From NCBI GenBank assembly GCA_038501785.1, contig JBAMJR010000161.1:4031001-4095000 (forward strand): a DNA stretch of 64,000 bases. The letters run 5' to 3'. Numbering within the stretch: position 1 is the first letter of the stretch; every line of letters begins with the position of its first letter. The notes beneath the pieces are model-generated. The model did no database searches, was not told the DNA's origin, and saw nothing but the letters and a program-made list of their open reading frames with translations. This stretch comes from Myoxocephalus aenaeus (lineage: Eukaryota; Chordata; Actinopteri; Perciformes; Cottidae). Both the position numbers and the translations under genes were made by a program. This document shows, piece after piece, positions 11,101-23,154 of the stretch.

Positions 11101-12815
11101 AGTTTGTTATGTTAAATTGACATAATAATCTCCTTTACGGTCCATTGAGTATTTACACATTATTGTTTCAATGTATTTAATTTACTTAGTGCAGTAGAAC
11201 AGAATAGCAAGTGATACTGTGGGTTCCCTGATTTTATACCGAATTAAATTCATCATAAGGTAATGAATCCATAATGATGTGTATTCTAGTAACACCATCT
11301 ATTTCTGCACTGGTTATTCACGCCTCTATGTGTTATTCATAAACTTTCTTCACATGTCCAGAATTAAACTGCGTCTCTGTTGAACAGCATCATACCTCGT
11401 CCTATCAGGAAGCATCTGTGCCTCACTCTCATCCATTTTAAACGGTTGTCTGTTTGTTTCAAGGTTTCATTCAAAACTGGATTATTTGAGGAGGCACTCA
11501 CTCACCCGCATGCATAAACCCTCCCATCCCACATAGATTTAAACATTGAATATGTGCGTCACTGGTTTCCATGTGTGGGTAGGTTATGTTGCTGCTACGC
11601 TAAATTGGATTAAATTGCTTTTTAAAGCCATCTATCCACTATAAGCATTCTCAAAAATACCCTCTGCACATGTTAACGTCTGACACGTTCACGCCTGTGC
11701 GTGAGAGTCCACAGGCTCTACAGTTTCATTACAGCTCATATCATTAACATTTTTATTAGATAGCTCTTACTATCATCTCCTGAGGCAGCTGTGCGATGTG
11801 ATTATCTACCCACAAATTTTAATGCAATACATTTGTTTGCAGGATTTCTTTTTCATCACGGAGCATCACACATTTTGACAGTCAATTAACAGAGCTGGCA
11901 GTGTTACCATGGGAACAACTTATTTTAGTGTAGACAGGACGGGAGAGGAGCAACACCTTTAACAACCAACCTGTCTGACTGACTTCAGCGCAGAGCAACT
12001 GATGCGTGTGTTATACGTATATATGCAACCGCCACTTTGCATCCCACAGCTGCCATCGGTGAGACAGATGTTCACTCTACTCGAGCCGAAAATGAAATAA
12101 AGGGAAAGAGAATTTCAGTGTAAATCCCTTTTGAGCCGGCATGTTATTAGAGAGTCCTTCTGCCAGATTCCTGGGTGTGCAGACCACGAGGAAATCTGTA
12201 GAGTTTAAGCAATCACACAGATATGTTAGATGGATGCAGAGGAGGGAGAAGTAAAATGATGGAAATAATCGAGGAGGGGAAAAGGAAGAGACAGAGAAAA
12301 CCCGATAAAAGTTCGATGTGGAACAACTGAAGGGGGTGAGGCCGAGCAGACATGGGAAAGCATGAAAAGCTCAGGGGGATGCAAATATTTGTGGGAGTAG
12401 AAAGAAAACAGAACAGCACACGGGCTGGGAGACGGATGGTAAAAAAGAAAAATGCTGCCGATTTGATGACTTAATCTGGGTTACTCCAGAGCTCTCTTCA
12501 AGGATCTCTTTGAGAAGGAGCATGTTTGAAGTGTCTGCATATGTGATAGTCCTTCTGTCAGTAGGAGGTGGAGCAGGAGGTGGTAGAACAGACAGAAGAA
12601 CAGATACAGAGTGTGTGGAGGTGAGATAGCGAGGGAGGAAGAAGAAGGAGTGCATTGCTGGAAATAGAGAGGATGTGAGCGAGGAAGACGGCATATCAAC
12701 GCGCTCCTCGACACTGCGGAGGCCTCAGTAGGCATTGGCAACGTTGGAGCATGAAACCGGGTATTTAAGCGGCTAAGTCTCTTGATTCGTGCGGAAAAAG
12801 AAATGCGAAAGGAAG

Positions 12816-12817
<2 letters not shown>
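11101..12817. other. Noncoding interval, no gene seen
   Basis: A/T-rich sequence changing to purine-rich sequence after 12.2 kb. Open frames here are low-complexity by-products of the purine bias. Confidence 0.5.

Positions 12818-12861
<44 letters not shown>
12818..12861. repeat. (GA)n microsatellite
   Basis: Pure GA tract of about 44 bp within a longer purine-rich stretch. Confidence 0.97.
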
Positions 12862-12864
<3 letters not shown>

Positions 12865-13169
12865 GGGATAGAAAATGCTTTTATACGAACACAAATACAA
12901 AAGGAAGAAATAGAACAAAGAGAAAGAAGGGAACAGCGTGGGAATTTAGGATGGGAAATAGCAGATCAATAATATTAAAAACACAATGAAAAGAAAACGG
13001 CAGCATGAAAAATAATGTGTATAAAATCTGTGAACTTGTGTAATTGCAGCCACTGCTGCAGGGGCCATCAGCTTGTGCACGCCCTTGTGAGGAGGAAGGA
13101 CAAACAGAGGCCTGACAGTCCCTCAGTTTAACGCACGATGTGGGCTCACTGTGTTGGCTCCCAGACCCG

Positions 13170-13170
<1 letters not shown>

Positions 13171-13244
<74 letters not shown>
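13171..13244. repeat. (TG)n microsatellite
   Basis: Pure TG tract of 74 bp. Confidence 0.98.
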
Positions 13245-13245
<1 letters not shown>

Positions 13246-14139
13246 CTGAGCACACATTTGAAACAAGTCCAGTTTGCACAGAGCACCAGGAGAGCTCGCC
13301 TCATTGGCCGGCCCCACGGTCACCGTGGGAGACAGTCCTGTGGCGGCTGATTGGGTCTGGGAGACTAAACAATAGGATGATGGGAATAGCCAACGTGAGG
13401 GTCAAAGGTCAGCAGAGTGGATTGCACATATGATCTGTCACCTTCCTCACTGTGCACTGGTATTTCAATTTAAGCACACACACGGAACACACAACACACA
13501 TGCCTTTAATGTAAATAAATGCTCTCTTTTATGAGCACATTATTCTTGGCTTTTTCCCAAGTGTGTGTGTGTGTGTGTGAGGGAGAGAGGGAGAGGGAGA
13601 TAGTGCTGATGCAGCATTGCATGTGTACACTGTCCAGGTTAACAGGCCTTAATGCAGCATGTGTAAGACACCCGCTTTACCCAGGGTCCCTCTCTATTTA
13701 TAGGCTCCGAGAAAGTCACAGCTCATATTTATTTATACAACTACACTAAGATAGCAGAACCGAGGGCTGTTATGCTGCAGATATAGCAGGATGTGTGTAT
13801 TTATGGGCTCACAGTGTGGCTTTATAAGGTGACTGCATTGTTGTATGGATGAACTCAACATCTTAGTGATTGCTCTGCTTTTACATAATACAGGGGTAAA
13901 CCGATGAATGATTCCGCGGGTGATGATTGTATTTGCACTGATGGTGTGTGCATGCAGGCCTGTGTGTGTACATGTGTTTCTGTTGCCAGACTCCCATCCC
14001 CCTCTGAGAAAAGGGGAGGAAGGCGGTTTCTGTGCTGTTTACACTGTAAACGGACCGGAGCTGTGCACAGCTTTTATTATTCTAGCAGAATGCCGCTCTA
14101 TCTCACAAATCTCTTAAAGGAAAATTATGATATATTACA

Positions 14140-14640
14140 ACTTGGCTCTTTTTGTAGTTTTCGCCATTATTTCTATCTCTCTATGAGTCTATATTTGGAA
14201 ACAATATTTGGACAAATGTCGGTCATAATCCTGAGGAATGTTAATCACAAATTATGTCATGATATGATATTATATCGATTAATTGGAAAGCAAAATTATG
14301 TTTTCTGATATCACAAAGTCTGCCACCAAGATACCAATTCAATCTGATTAAATTCAGGGGCCTGCGATTAATATGTGGTTATTATACCATATGCCCATTA
14401 ACACACAGTTACATTTAAGTCAGTTCACAAAAAGCAACTCGAATATGATTTGACATTGTGACTGGACTTTGTATGAAGAGCTGTGCTTTGGATGGAAATG
14501 GTAACACAGACGTGCCATGGGAGTTTCAAAATAAAGGCGATGATATGCATTGATGCATTTCACTTTGCAGTGATGGTATTGGATCGTTGATCATTGAATC
14601 GATATATCAATCCAGATCAGTTTATTGTTGCACCCCTAAT
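14140..14640. repeat. Candidate dispersed repeat with 'tgttgcacccctaat' end
   Basis: An A/T-rich block with repeated 'tcgat/atcgat' phrases ends in 'gaatcgatatatcaatccag' and then 'tttattgttgcacccctaat'. That wording is common in fish interspersed repeats. The borders are approximate and the class is unknown. Confidence 0.35.
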
Positions 14641-15686
14641 AGTTCCTCATTTAGATGCAAACACAGTACAGGAGGTCAAAGGTGATTTAGAAAGTCATCC
14701 AAAACTGTGGTAGATAATTACTTTACATTTAACTTAATTGTATCTTACAAAAACACACGGGTTTGTTTTTAAACCTGTACAGTCTAAGTCTCAGCCACAC
14801 TCCATGTCTCATGAGTCCAATGTTATTGGTAGCTATCGGAATGATGGCCAAGAGTACAAACACAAGACAAATGTTTCTATGGAAACTGAAACTTCCTTCT
14901 AACATCAATTCGAGGAAATGTAAAAACGCCATTGAGTCAAATCAAAGAAAAGAACGGGGAAGTGGGGAGCTGTTTGTTTGGAGAGAGCAAAATAGAGGAT
15001 GATAATTTATAGAGAATTTCTGCCTTTTTATCTTTGCAGAACTCACACGCACACAACAGGGTGATTGACCTGCTGCGTGTGAAGCCAACCCACAAATTAA
15101 ACATCTCTCAGCATACTTATTAATTTATTCCAATATATTTATTCCACAACGGGCTCCATATGCCTGCTGCCTCACACTACAGCAGCTATATGTTGTACAT
15201 ATGTCTCATTATAAAAAATTAAAAAAACTTTTGGATATTTATTGATATGTTTATTATTGCAGAACACATTGTTTCAAGCTTTGTTGGTGTGATGCCAGCA
15301 GCCAGGTACTGTGATACATTGTTACACTCGTTACTGTTTTTAGTGTACTTTTGTAATACTTTATAGCATTTTTTAAATCTCAAGTATTGTAGCTACTCTG
15401 CTCCATTTCAGGTGTATACGTAAACACAAAAAGTAATAATAATGCATATAGTCTCAGCATAATAATAAAAATAATAAACACCCTTGCCAGGCGCAAATCA
15501 AACACAACCATACAGGTGCATTCTGGGGCGTGGCTAGTATGTCAAACGCTAAAACGCACATGGTGGGGACAGAGAGACTGGGACTGGTTCTACTGGGACA
15601 GAGCGGTCGAGTGGACTGGATGTGTTGAGAGAATGAACTAGAAGAGAAGTTCCCTAGGAGCGGATCGAGGACTCCAGACTCACGCG

Positions 15687-15701
15687 ATGTCGCTCAGGCA
15701 G
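15687..15701 (+). CDS. Candidate small first coding exon (MSLRQ), possible distal rasgef1c start
   Basis: ATG TCG CTC AGG CAG is followed immediately by a consensus donor, gtgagt (15702). The ATG has G at -3, and an in-frame TAG lies upstream at 15639-15641, so the start is bounded. About 150 bp upstream is a GC-box-like ggggcgtggc. The exon ends in phase 0. Joined to the acceptor at 58,304, the reading frame runs MSLRQ-TG-MPQT, in frame with rasgef1c. From memory, human RASGEF1A has a longer isoform with a short extension before its MPQT. No transcript evidence is available, and the exon could belong to a lncRNA or be chance. Confidence 0.35.
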
Positions 15702-15886
15702 GTGAGTACAGCTCAACATACGAAGGACAACGTCAACGTAGCCAAGCAACGTGGCATGCATGCCACTCCAGCTCTCTTTAGTTTGTACAGCTGAGTGTTG
15801 GTTTGGACAAACGGGCCCTGTGGTGTGACGTGTGAACGCCGAAATGTTATTGAGTGAATTCTTTAAATGAACATTGCTGCTGCTCG

Positions 15887-16290
15887 AGTATAACTCTGTA
15901 GTATAACTCTATAACTCTGTACTATAACTCTGTAGTATAACTCTATAACTCTGTAGTATAACTCTGTAGTATAACTATAACTCTGTAGTATAACTGTAGT
16001 ATAACTATAACTCTGTAGTATAACTATAACTCTCTAGTATAACTCTGTAGTATAACTCTGTAGTATAACTATAACTCTGTAGTATAACTCTGTAGTATAA
16101 CTATAACTCTGTAGTATAACTCTGTAGTATAACTGTAACTCTGTAGTATAACTCTGTAGTATAACTATAACTCTGTAGTATAACTCTGTAGTATAACTCT
16201 ATAACTCTGTAGTATAACTATAACTCTGTAGTATAACTATAACTCTGTAGTATAACTATAACTCTGTAGTATAACTCTGTAGTACTCTGT
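15887..16290. repeat. Compound minisatellite, 13-bp and 19-bp units
   Basis: About 400 bp built from CTGTAGTATAACT (13 bp) mixed with the version extended by ATAACT (19 bp); a few units vary by one or two bases. It lies about 185 bp downstream of the candidate MSLRQ splice donor. Confidence 0.95.
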
Positions 16291-19200
16291 CCCAGCCCGG
16301 CCAGCAGGCATGTCACACACACTCTGTCCCTTCTCTCTGACACAGAGGTGTAAGGCCATCACAGCTCATGGAGCTCTGGCCACTTTGTCAAAGGTTGTTT
16401 ACAGCAGACCCATTTAGTCATTTTGACAACCTTTAATATGAATGATACAACTGCTACAGCAGGAAGCCTTGGAGGAAGTGCATCCCCATTCCTGGCACGT
16501 TACTCTAAATATAATTGCCTTGCTCATTGCCGGACAGCGGAATTAACAAATATTTGCTTCCTGATTTAAAAAAAAAAAGAGAAGTTGACGTGACGATAAA
16601 GCTGACACGAAAGCAGGAAATGTTTTCCCTCCACAGCCGACTGCTGGTTGTTATCCCAGGGAAGGCGATCTGTCTGTTTGTGCGCCGCTGCTGCTGTTGT
16701 TGAGTTGAGAAAGAGAGATAAAACTGAAGGAGAAACTGGAAAGCACAAAATGAAACTGGGTGAAAGCTGCACTAAAGAGCCACAGGCACATGCTCTGTGT
16801 CTCTATTTCACACAGTTTTCTTCCTCAGTGGGAGGGCTGATGATCACATACTCAACGCTCTACGTCTGTGCGTGGTTCTGCACATACCACTTCCAGCCCT
16901 GCAGGCACAGACTTGTGCTGTCTATCGATAATTCAGGCTCAGTGGAGACTACAAATGACAATAATAATAAAAGAAATTCACAGAGCAATCGTTTGCTTCC
17001 TTCTCAGGACAGTCTTTCAAATTCCTGTGAATAATATGGAAGTGTTTTATGGCGCACAATAAAAAGACCAATACTCCATCTGTCACACATAATTCCCAAA
17101 ACATTATGAATCCTTCCTTGAGCAAATCCAGGTATAAATAGAAAGGCTCTTATCTTCTACAAGATGTGGTTATGAGTGAGGAGGGAGACCATAAAGCGGA
17201 GATTTAATAGGCAGAGGCTGTTCTTTTAATGTACCTGCTGCTGCTGCATGTGCCCACATTCATCAGATGCTCTTTAAATTCTCCTACACAATGACAGGCA
17301 ATGGGCTCATTCAAGTTTACAGAGTATTCATACAAGATCAAATTATTGAATACAATGCTTTCCCGCTCTGTCTCTATCTCTCTGCCGCTCTCGTTTGCAC
17401 ACATGAGCTCTCAGTGTCTGCTCTCTCCTCCCAAACGCTTCTCTCGCTCATCCTCATGAACGGGCTTTCTGGAAGATTTTCGAGATTTGCTCCCCATCGG
17501 GAAATGTGTCGGGGCAGAACAATTGAAATATTCTTTCTATTTACATCAGAGAAGAAAAAAAAAGAAACATTAGGATGGCGGTAATTTGCTTCTCCATTTA
17601 AAGGAGGATCATTTTAGAATCTCTCAGATGTGTCGCCCATTTACACTTTCAGTGCAAGAAAGAAGGGAAGTGACAAAGAAAGCGTCTTTTTACTCTATTT
17701 TTAGAATGAAAACATTGTTCAGTATAAATTGCGCGATGGCATGAGGGCACCCACATTTAATGTCAGCTCACATCTGATCTGATGCCATTCCACCTTTCCA
17801 TATTGCTTTATGACATATTATGACGTACTGTATGGATGCAAGGCCGCACCAGTCACCCTGCTCTCTGTAAATGATGGCTATCACGGCCATTACAGCCTTG
17901 TTACATGACAGTCAGGCCGCTGGCTCTCGTCCTTGCCGACTATTCCCTTTTTCCCATATCTCTGTCCCAATACGCCTTTCTCTCAGCAGACGATTTTAAT
18001 TGTCGTAGCAGGAAAAGCACAGGTGCAACTAATGACATTAACAGTGACTCCATGACATTTGAGTGTACCAGTGAGCCGTGACGGTGTGACAGTGGCCCAG
18101 CATGCACAGTACCAGGACCTTGAAACTGAAGCGGCTAAATGGAATTCAGCCATTATTAATTTACACCTGTGCTTCTTTTTTCTCTACTGTGTCAAAATGT
18201 CTCTGTGAAAAAGACCTATTTGACTCGATAAATACAGTATGTAATATAGTCATTTTTATAGCATACTGTTTGTTTCAATCTGTTCCGCTCTCAGGCAGCT
18301 GTGAGCAGGTCGTCTTATTTTCCTTTTAGCATTTCATAGTGTGACAATGTTGTCCTTCAGCAGCTTTTTGAGCGTGTTTATTCTTTTCCACGTTTTCCAA
18401 TGTGAATGCACTACATGAGAAATCCTGCTTATGTGTGATAGGTATGGGACTTGGTCACAGCTCAGGCATCATCAGCTGAGTTTTCCCACCTGCTGACACC
18501 AGACCAGCTGTCATTGGGGAGATTAAAATGCAGTGGACCAATCGCTCACATTAATACCCTACTGAAGGACTTCTTGAAGTGTGAAGAAAGTATTTTCTAC
18601 CTGTCGATATTGTGCAGAGAGTCAAAAGTTGAAACACAAAGTTGGTCTGCAAAATCAAGTGCTCATTTACAGTGGTCAACAACATGGTACATTATTTCAG
18701 TTTTTTTCTCTTCTGATCATCTGACTAGTCGTGTTTCTGATACCCAGTTGGACTCAATAAAGTTAGTGGATTGTTCCTTTAAATGTAAGCGGTGAGCCAG
18801 GAGTTCAGTTCATACTGTATGCATATCCTCTTCCAGAGGGTTTCTACAGGGTGTGCATGGTTGGTTTGGATTTTGGGGATTTAGTTTTTGAGTAAGGATT
18901 GTCTGAGGTTTTGGCAGATTTTATTTGGCACCACCATTTGTGCCTTGTTGGTACAATCAGTGTAAATATTGTAAATAGTAATCTCGTTGTAAACACAGTG
19001 TTCTTGATTTGCATTACTTTTTCGTCTCATCTCGACTGTTTGTTGTTCTCACAACTATTTTTTTTTTCTCCTCCAAGTAGACATACAAAGTCTACAGCTA
19101 TCCATCCTCTTGCTAAATTAAAATAAATGATATCTGAAGTGTTAATATTAAAGACAGAATGATTGTGCTATTTTGATCATATTCATAATATTCATAATCA

Positions 19201-19830
19201 TGATATGTGTATTCTTGAGGCTCACAGCAACTTGCTGAAGGCCCTGAGGTGTTCCGTGTAATCATTAAACATGTTGTGTGACAAACCGTGATGGCTGAAG
19301 TGGCTGTAGGCGTTTTCTGTACCTGAGCTCATTGTTTCCCACATTCTTTCTTTCTGCACAACACAAGCTCAGCCTGTTTTATCACATTTACAGAAGAGGT
19401 ATCCTCTTACCTTTGTTTACGTAATTGCTTTCTCTGTTTCATAGGAGACATAGTTAAAGGAGAGGAAACACCCAGTCTCACACACACTTAATGACTATTC
19501 CCCTGGATCTTATTAGGCCTCCTCTTCAGGAAATCAATTAGAGAAAGATTACAGAGATTTCTTACCCTAATCAGCCAGCAGTTGAAAAAGAAACGCAGAG
19601 TCATTATTTAACCATTAGATCCACATCGAGACAGACAAGGAGTGATGGGTGCAACAAGCCAGCCACAATACCACAGACAGAGTAATAATGGAAGAGAGAA
19701 AGAGAAGGAAGGAAGGCTACAAAGTGCTGTCAGATGGAGAAAAAAATCTAAATTGGCCTATTGAAGAGAGCTGGAGGGAAGCAGAAGAAGGTGGACGAGG
19801 AGGACACAGAGAGTAAAAAGCATAGTATGT
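16291..19830. other. Noncoding interval, no gene seen
   Basis: Mixed-composition sequence with no coding exon, RNA gene or mobile element that I can support. The stretch 18.45-18.8 kb has an open frame of 114 codons with no recognisable domain. Confidence 0.45.
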
Positions 19831-19831
19831 G

Positions 19832-19923
19832 GGCCAGCTCTCTCTAAAGGTTCCTGTCACATTAGAAAAGCTCCACGGTCTACGGGGCCTCCTCTCTAAA
19901 GGTAAACCTTGTTTGAATGAGCT
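19832..19923 (+). other. Duplicated noncoding element, copy 1
   Basis: The core, from CTCTAAAGGT through CCTGTCACATTAGA to GTCTAC, matches copy 2 at 37.29 kb at 39 of 42 positions in the same orientation. A shorter match (TAAAGGTA, then GAAT) continues after a small gap. Both copies are preceded by purine-rich sequence and bracketed by GGCC. CTCTAAAGGT occurs a second time inside this copy (near 19,894). No ORF. Either a duplicated regulatory element or two copies of an unrecognised repeat. Confidence 0.75.
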
Positions 19924-19999
19924 ATCATTTTAGACAGTTTGACTTCTTAAACCAAGCTTCATCGCTCCTATATCCGAGAAACCAAATGCAATAGAGCAC

Positions 20000-22350
20000 A
20001 TCTCGGTATGAGCACAGTATGAAAATGTGTCCAGAGCTTTTCTAAAGGGCTGTGATGTGATTTGGCCTGTCTCCTATCCATAGTATTTTACAGACAAAAG
20101 AGGAGCCCACGCCAGCCCTCCTCCTCCTCCCCCTCCTCCTCCTCCTCCCTCCCCTCCTTCCTCCCTTGCTGCCGGTAGTCATTTCTCAACTATCCATTAA
20201 CTGCACCAAATAGATGCCTGGAGGAGGAGAGGAAAAGGTCCTCACTCTGTTAAAGGGATTTTCTGAGAGATGGAGGCACACGAAGAGAGGCAGAGAGAGA
20301 GAGAGAGTTGGGTAACAATGAATGGTTGGGGGAGGAGAGGGTGAGGGAGTGAGAGAGATGGGGGAGGAAGAAATGGTTTTAAAAAGGCGAGATTGGAGGG
20401 AAAGAGGAGGCGGTAGATGGATTGCATTCAGCTGGGTGAAAAAGCGATGCAAAAAAATATCCCGTGACCTACTTTCGAACATGTCAGTCATTGCGTTCCT
20501 CTTGGGCCATTTCCCTGTCGCTGGTCACTCATTAACTTTCTGTATAGCCTCGGATTCACTATGCATGAGATAGGGCCATCAGTCAGAGCGTGAAGTGCGA
20601 GATATGCTATTCTTCCACAGGAAACTACAATGGCAATATTCTAGGAAGATGAAGTCCGCCCCTCTTTCCAAGCTGACCTCTCTGCCAGCAGCCTCAGCCA
20701 GACAGGGATTCTTCTTTTATTAGTTTTTCTGAAAAGCTGACATATGATAGTGAGGGCTTTTGTCCACATTTTAAAGCTAAATGGGTATTAGGTACTGTGC
20801 TGGAAATTAAATTTGGAGTACCTTATCATTCTAACCAAGATAAAGCAACACTTCTCTTGTTAGCATTCAACTATTGCGTTTCCGATGAGGCTGTACTTTG
20901 TTGAGTGCCAACAAAATAATTGTTGCCTTATATATTGGTTAAATAATATTGTACCGGACAATATTGTATTGTCCGGTACAGAAGAGAATACTCATTTAAT
21001 TCAGAATAGGGACAGAAAAACTCCTGTAATGTGTTTTCACTATTTGAAAATACATGGAGAAACAACAATCTGAATTGGGAATTAGTGTACTTTAATATCC
21101 AGGCTTCTCTCCTGAGTATCTGTTGTTAATATTCCTGTTAATGTGAATATTTGGAATTATGAGATTCCGGAATTTAGAATTACATATGAGCCAAAAATGT
21201 GCTATTAGAAATAACTAACTTATGTTGGCACCTGATCAAAGTATACGGACACTCAAACTTAACACCCATTTTGGATTGTACCTACTATATATCAATTCCA
21301 AATGGGATAACTGTATAACTGTCTACAATCTTCAAGGAATTCTCTCCACAAGCTTTTGGATCTTGGATGAGAGGATTTGTGTATTGCAGTGTGCGCTTGT
21401 CAGGGGGACACTTCAATACACAAAAGATTCTCCCCAAGAAGTGCAGAGTGAATTTATAGATCACTCATGCATCAGAAACTGGGCCGTATTGCACACAGCT
21501 CTCTGGGTGAGCTTCTCCTCACCCTCCTGTCTCTCCTGGGATTGGAAGACTCAAACACATACACACACATACACACATGCACACACACCTACCCAAATAT
21601 GAATGTGTATATGCACACGTACATGATCTAAACTAAAGGAGGTTAGCAGTGGGACCAGCACACTATGCATCACTTGATTCCCACAGAGTCCCAGCTTGAT
21701 ACTGTAGAAATATATGCCTCTGTATGAGACCACAGCCTGCAACGTCTGGGTGTTTAAGGAGGGCTTCTTCTGCTGATGGACAGCCAGAGCCAGACGGTGG
21801 GGAATGCCCTGGATCTAGATGTAGATCTGGGTTCAGACTCCAGACAGTCAGTCAGTCTGTGTGCCTGTCTGCCCCCCAGTGCTTTCAGCCTCCTCTAAAC
21901 TCCCAGACTGAGGTAATGGATGAGCTAAATGCTTTTAGGTCTCCTTGGTGTTTTTAGTTTTTGTCTGTTTTCCCTCAATAACTTTTAAAACCATTCTCCC
22001 TGGCGCAGCTTATTGACAGCCTCTGGTCTTGAAAGCCCTACTTTCTGCAAATACATAACGACACTTTTATGATTATGGAAAAGTTAAGCGCGTTCAAATT
22101 GCCCTTTAAGTGGGTATGAATGTGTAATGGGTAGCAGCGGTATATATTCACCCAAAGCGATGAGTTCAAGCTCTGGCAGACAAGGTTGCTATGACGACAT
22201 ACAGTAGCGAAGGAAAAGGGCATCATCCAGAAAAAAAAAACAGAAAGACAAACATAAATATTAGAATGTGGAAACAATGAAAAGCAGAAAGGCAGAGTAG
22301 TCCACCGTGTTGTGCGCATTCTAGTGTAAAACACCACAAAGAGACATTGT
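20000..22350. other. Noncoding interval
   Basis: It contains a C/T-rich tract (ctcctcctcc, about 20.12-20.17 kb), purine-rich stretches and the inverted repeat listed separately. No coding exon recognised. Confidence 0.45.
20950..20980. repeat. Perfect inverted repeat, 14-bp arms, 3-bp loop
   Basis: TGTACCGGACAATA at 20950-20963, spacer ttg, then the exact reverse complement TATTGTCCGGTACA at 20967-20980. The surrounding 400 bp is A/T-rich, so the CCGG-containing arms stand out. No coding context. Confidence 0.9.
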
Positions 22351-22389
22351 GTTGTCTTGTTTCTCCGTCCAGGTGTGATAACAACTTAT

Positions 22390-22660
22390 CAGGTGGGCTT
22401 AACAAATCACACATAACACACTGTGCTATATACTTCTATTTCACTGTATATACTTTATATACACTGTATATACTTTGCATTTTTGCATTTTCTTTATTAT
22501 TTAATTTTCTTAAATTGAATATGTTCTGCTCAGCTTATTTAATTGTATTGTATTTATTGAGTATTTTATCTTAATACTTGTATGTTTACTCTTTAACTTT
22601 GCTTGCTGCTGCTACAAACAAATCTCCCCTGGGGATGAATAAAGTATCTATCTATCTATG
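22390..22660 (+). mobile_element. 3' remnant of a non-LTR retrotransposon with (ATCT)n tail
   Basis: A T-rich 3'-UTR-like stretch ends in 'ctcccctggggatgaataaa' and then 'gtatctatctatctatg'. This wording and the tetranucleotide tail are typical 3' ends of fish LINEs of the Rex1/CR1-like type as I recall them. No ORF remains. Confidence 0.6.
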
Positions 22661-23039
22661 CTCAGAGGGAGGGTGCATACAGTAAACAAATGATGTACCC
22701 GAAAAATGAATTTTCCCGTGGTTATTCTCAGTGGGACAGCCCGTGATTGTGTTTTGTAACCCTTGTGTGTGCATGTGTAGCATGTGTAGCATGCATCTGC
22801 CCATGTCTGTATCTGTGTGTGCAACAACAATCACAATGTCGTCCTTACACGAAAGCCTGGAGGATATTGACCCACTCTGTAACAGGAACTCTTTGGCCTT
22901 TCTGCACAGATGTCCTTCCATTACGCCCACATTTGATCATTTTTCCTTCTTCCTCCCCAGCGGCCTTCACCCCCGCAACCTCCTCACTGCCAGAGCAGCA
23001 TTCACTGACAACGAGAACTTTCCAGATCCAAAGTCTGCA

Positions 23040-23100
23040 GACTTCCCATATCTTGTCTTGAATGAACTGCATTGGTTACCACTCATTTAAAACTGATATG
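23040..23100 (+). mobile_element. Possible short LINE remnant (LNELHWLPL)
   Basis: Translation gives a phrase resembling the 'LHWLPV' motif near the C-terminus of many fish LINE polyproteins. It lies next to the tail of the minus-strand element. Very short, so weak. Confidence 0.25.
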
Positions 23101-23154
23101 TATGTTTAACCTGTAGTTCCAGTGTAGGAAGAGGTGGTGGTGTGGTGCCCACAG

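Noticed and set aside
13138..13433. Cys/Val-repeat ORFs over TG tracts (also near 10.5, 27.1, 35.5, 46.6 and 61.2 kb)
   Set aside because: Translations of (TG)n or (CA)n microsatellites, not proteins.
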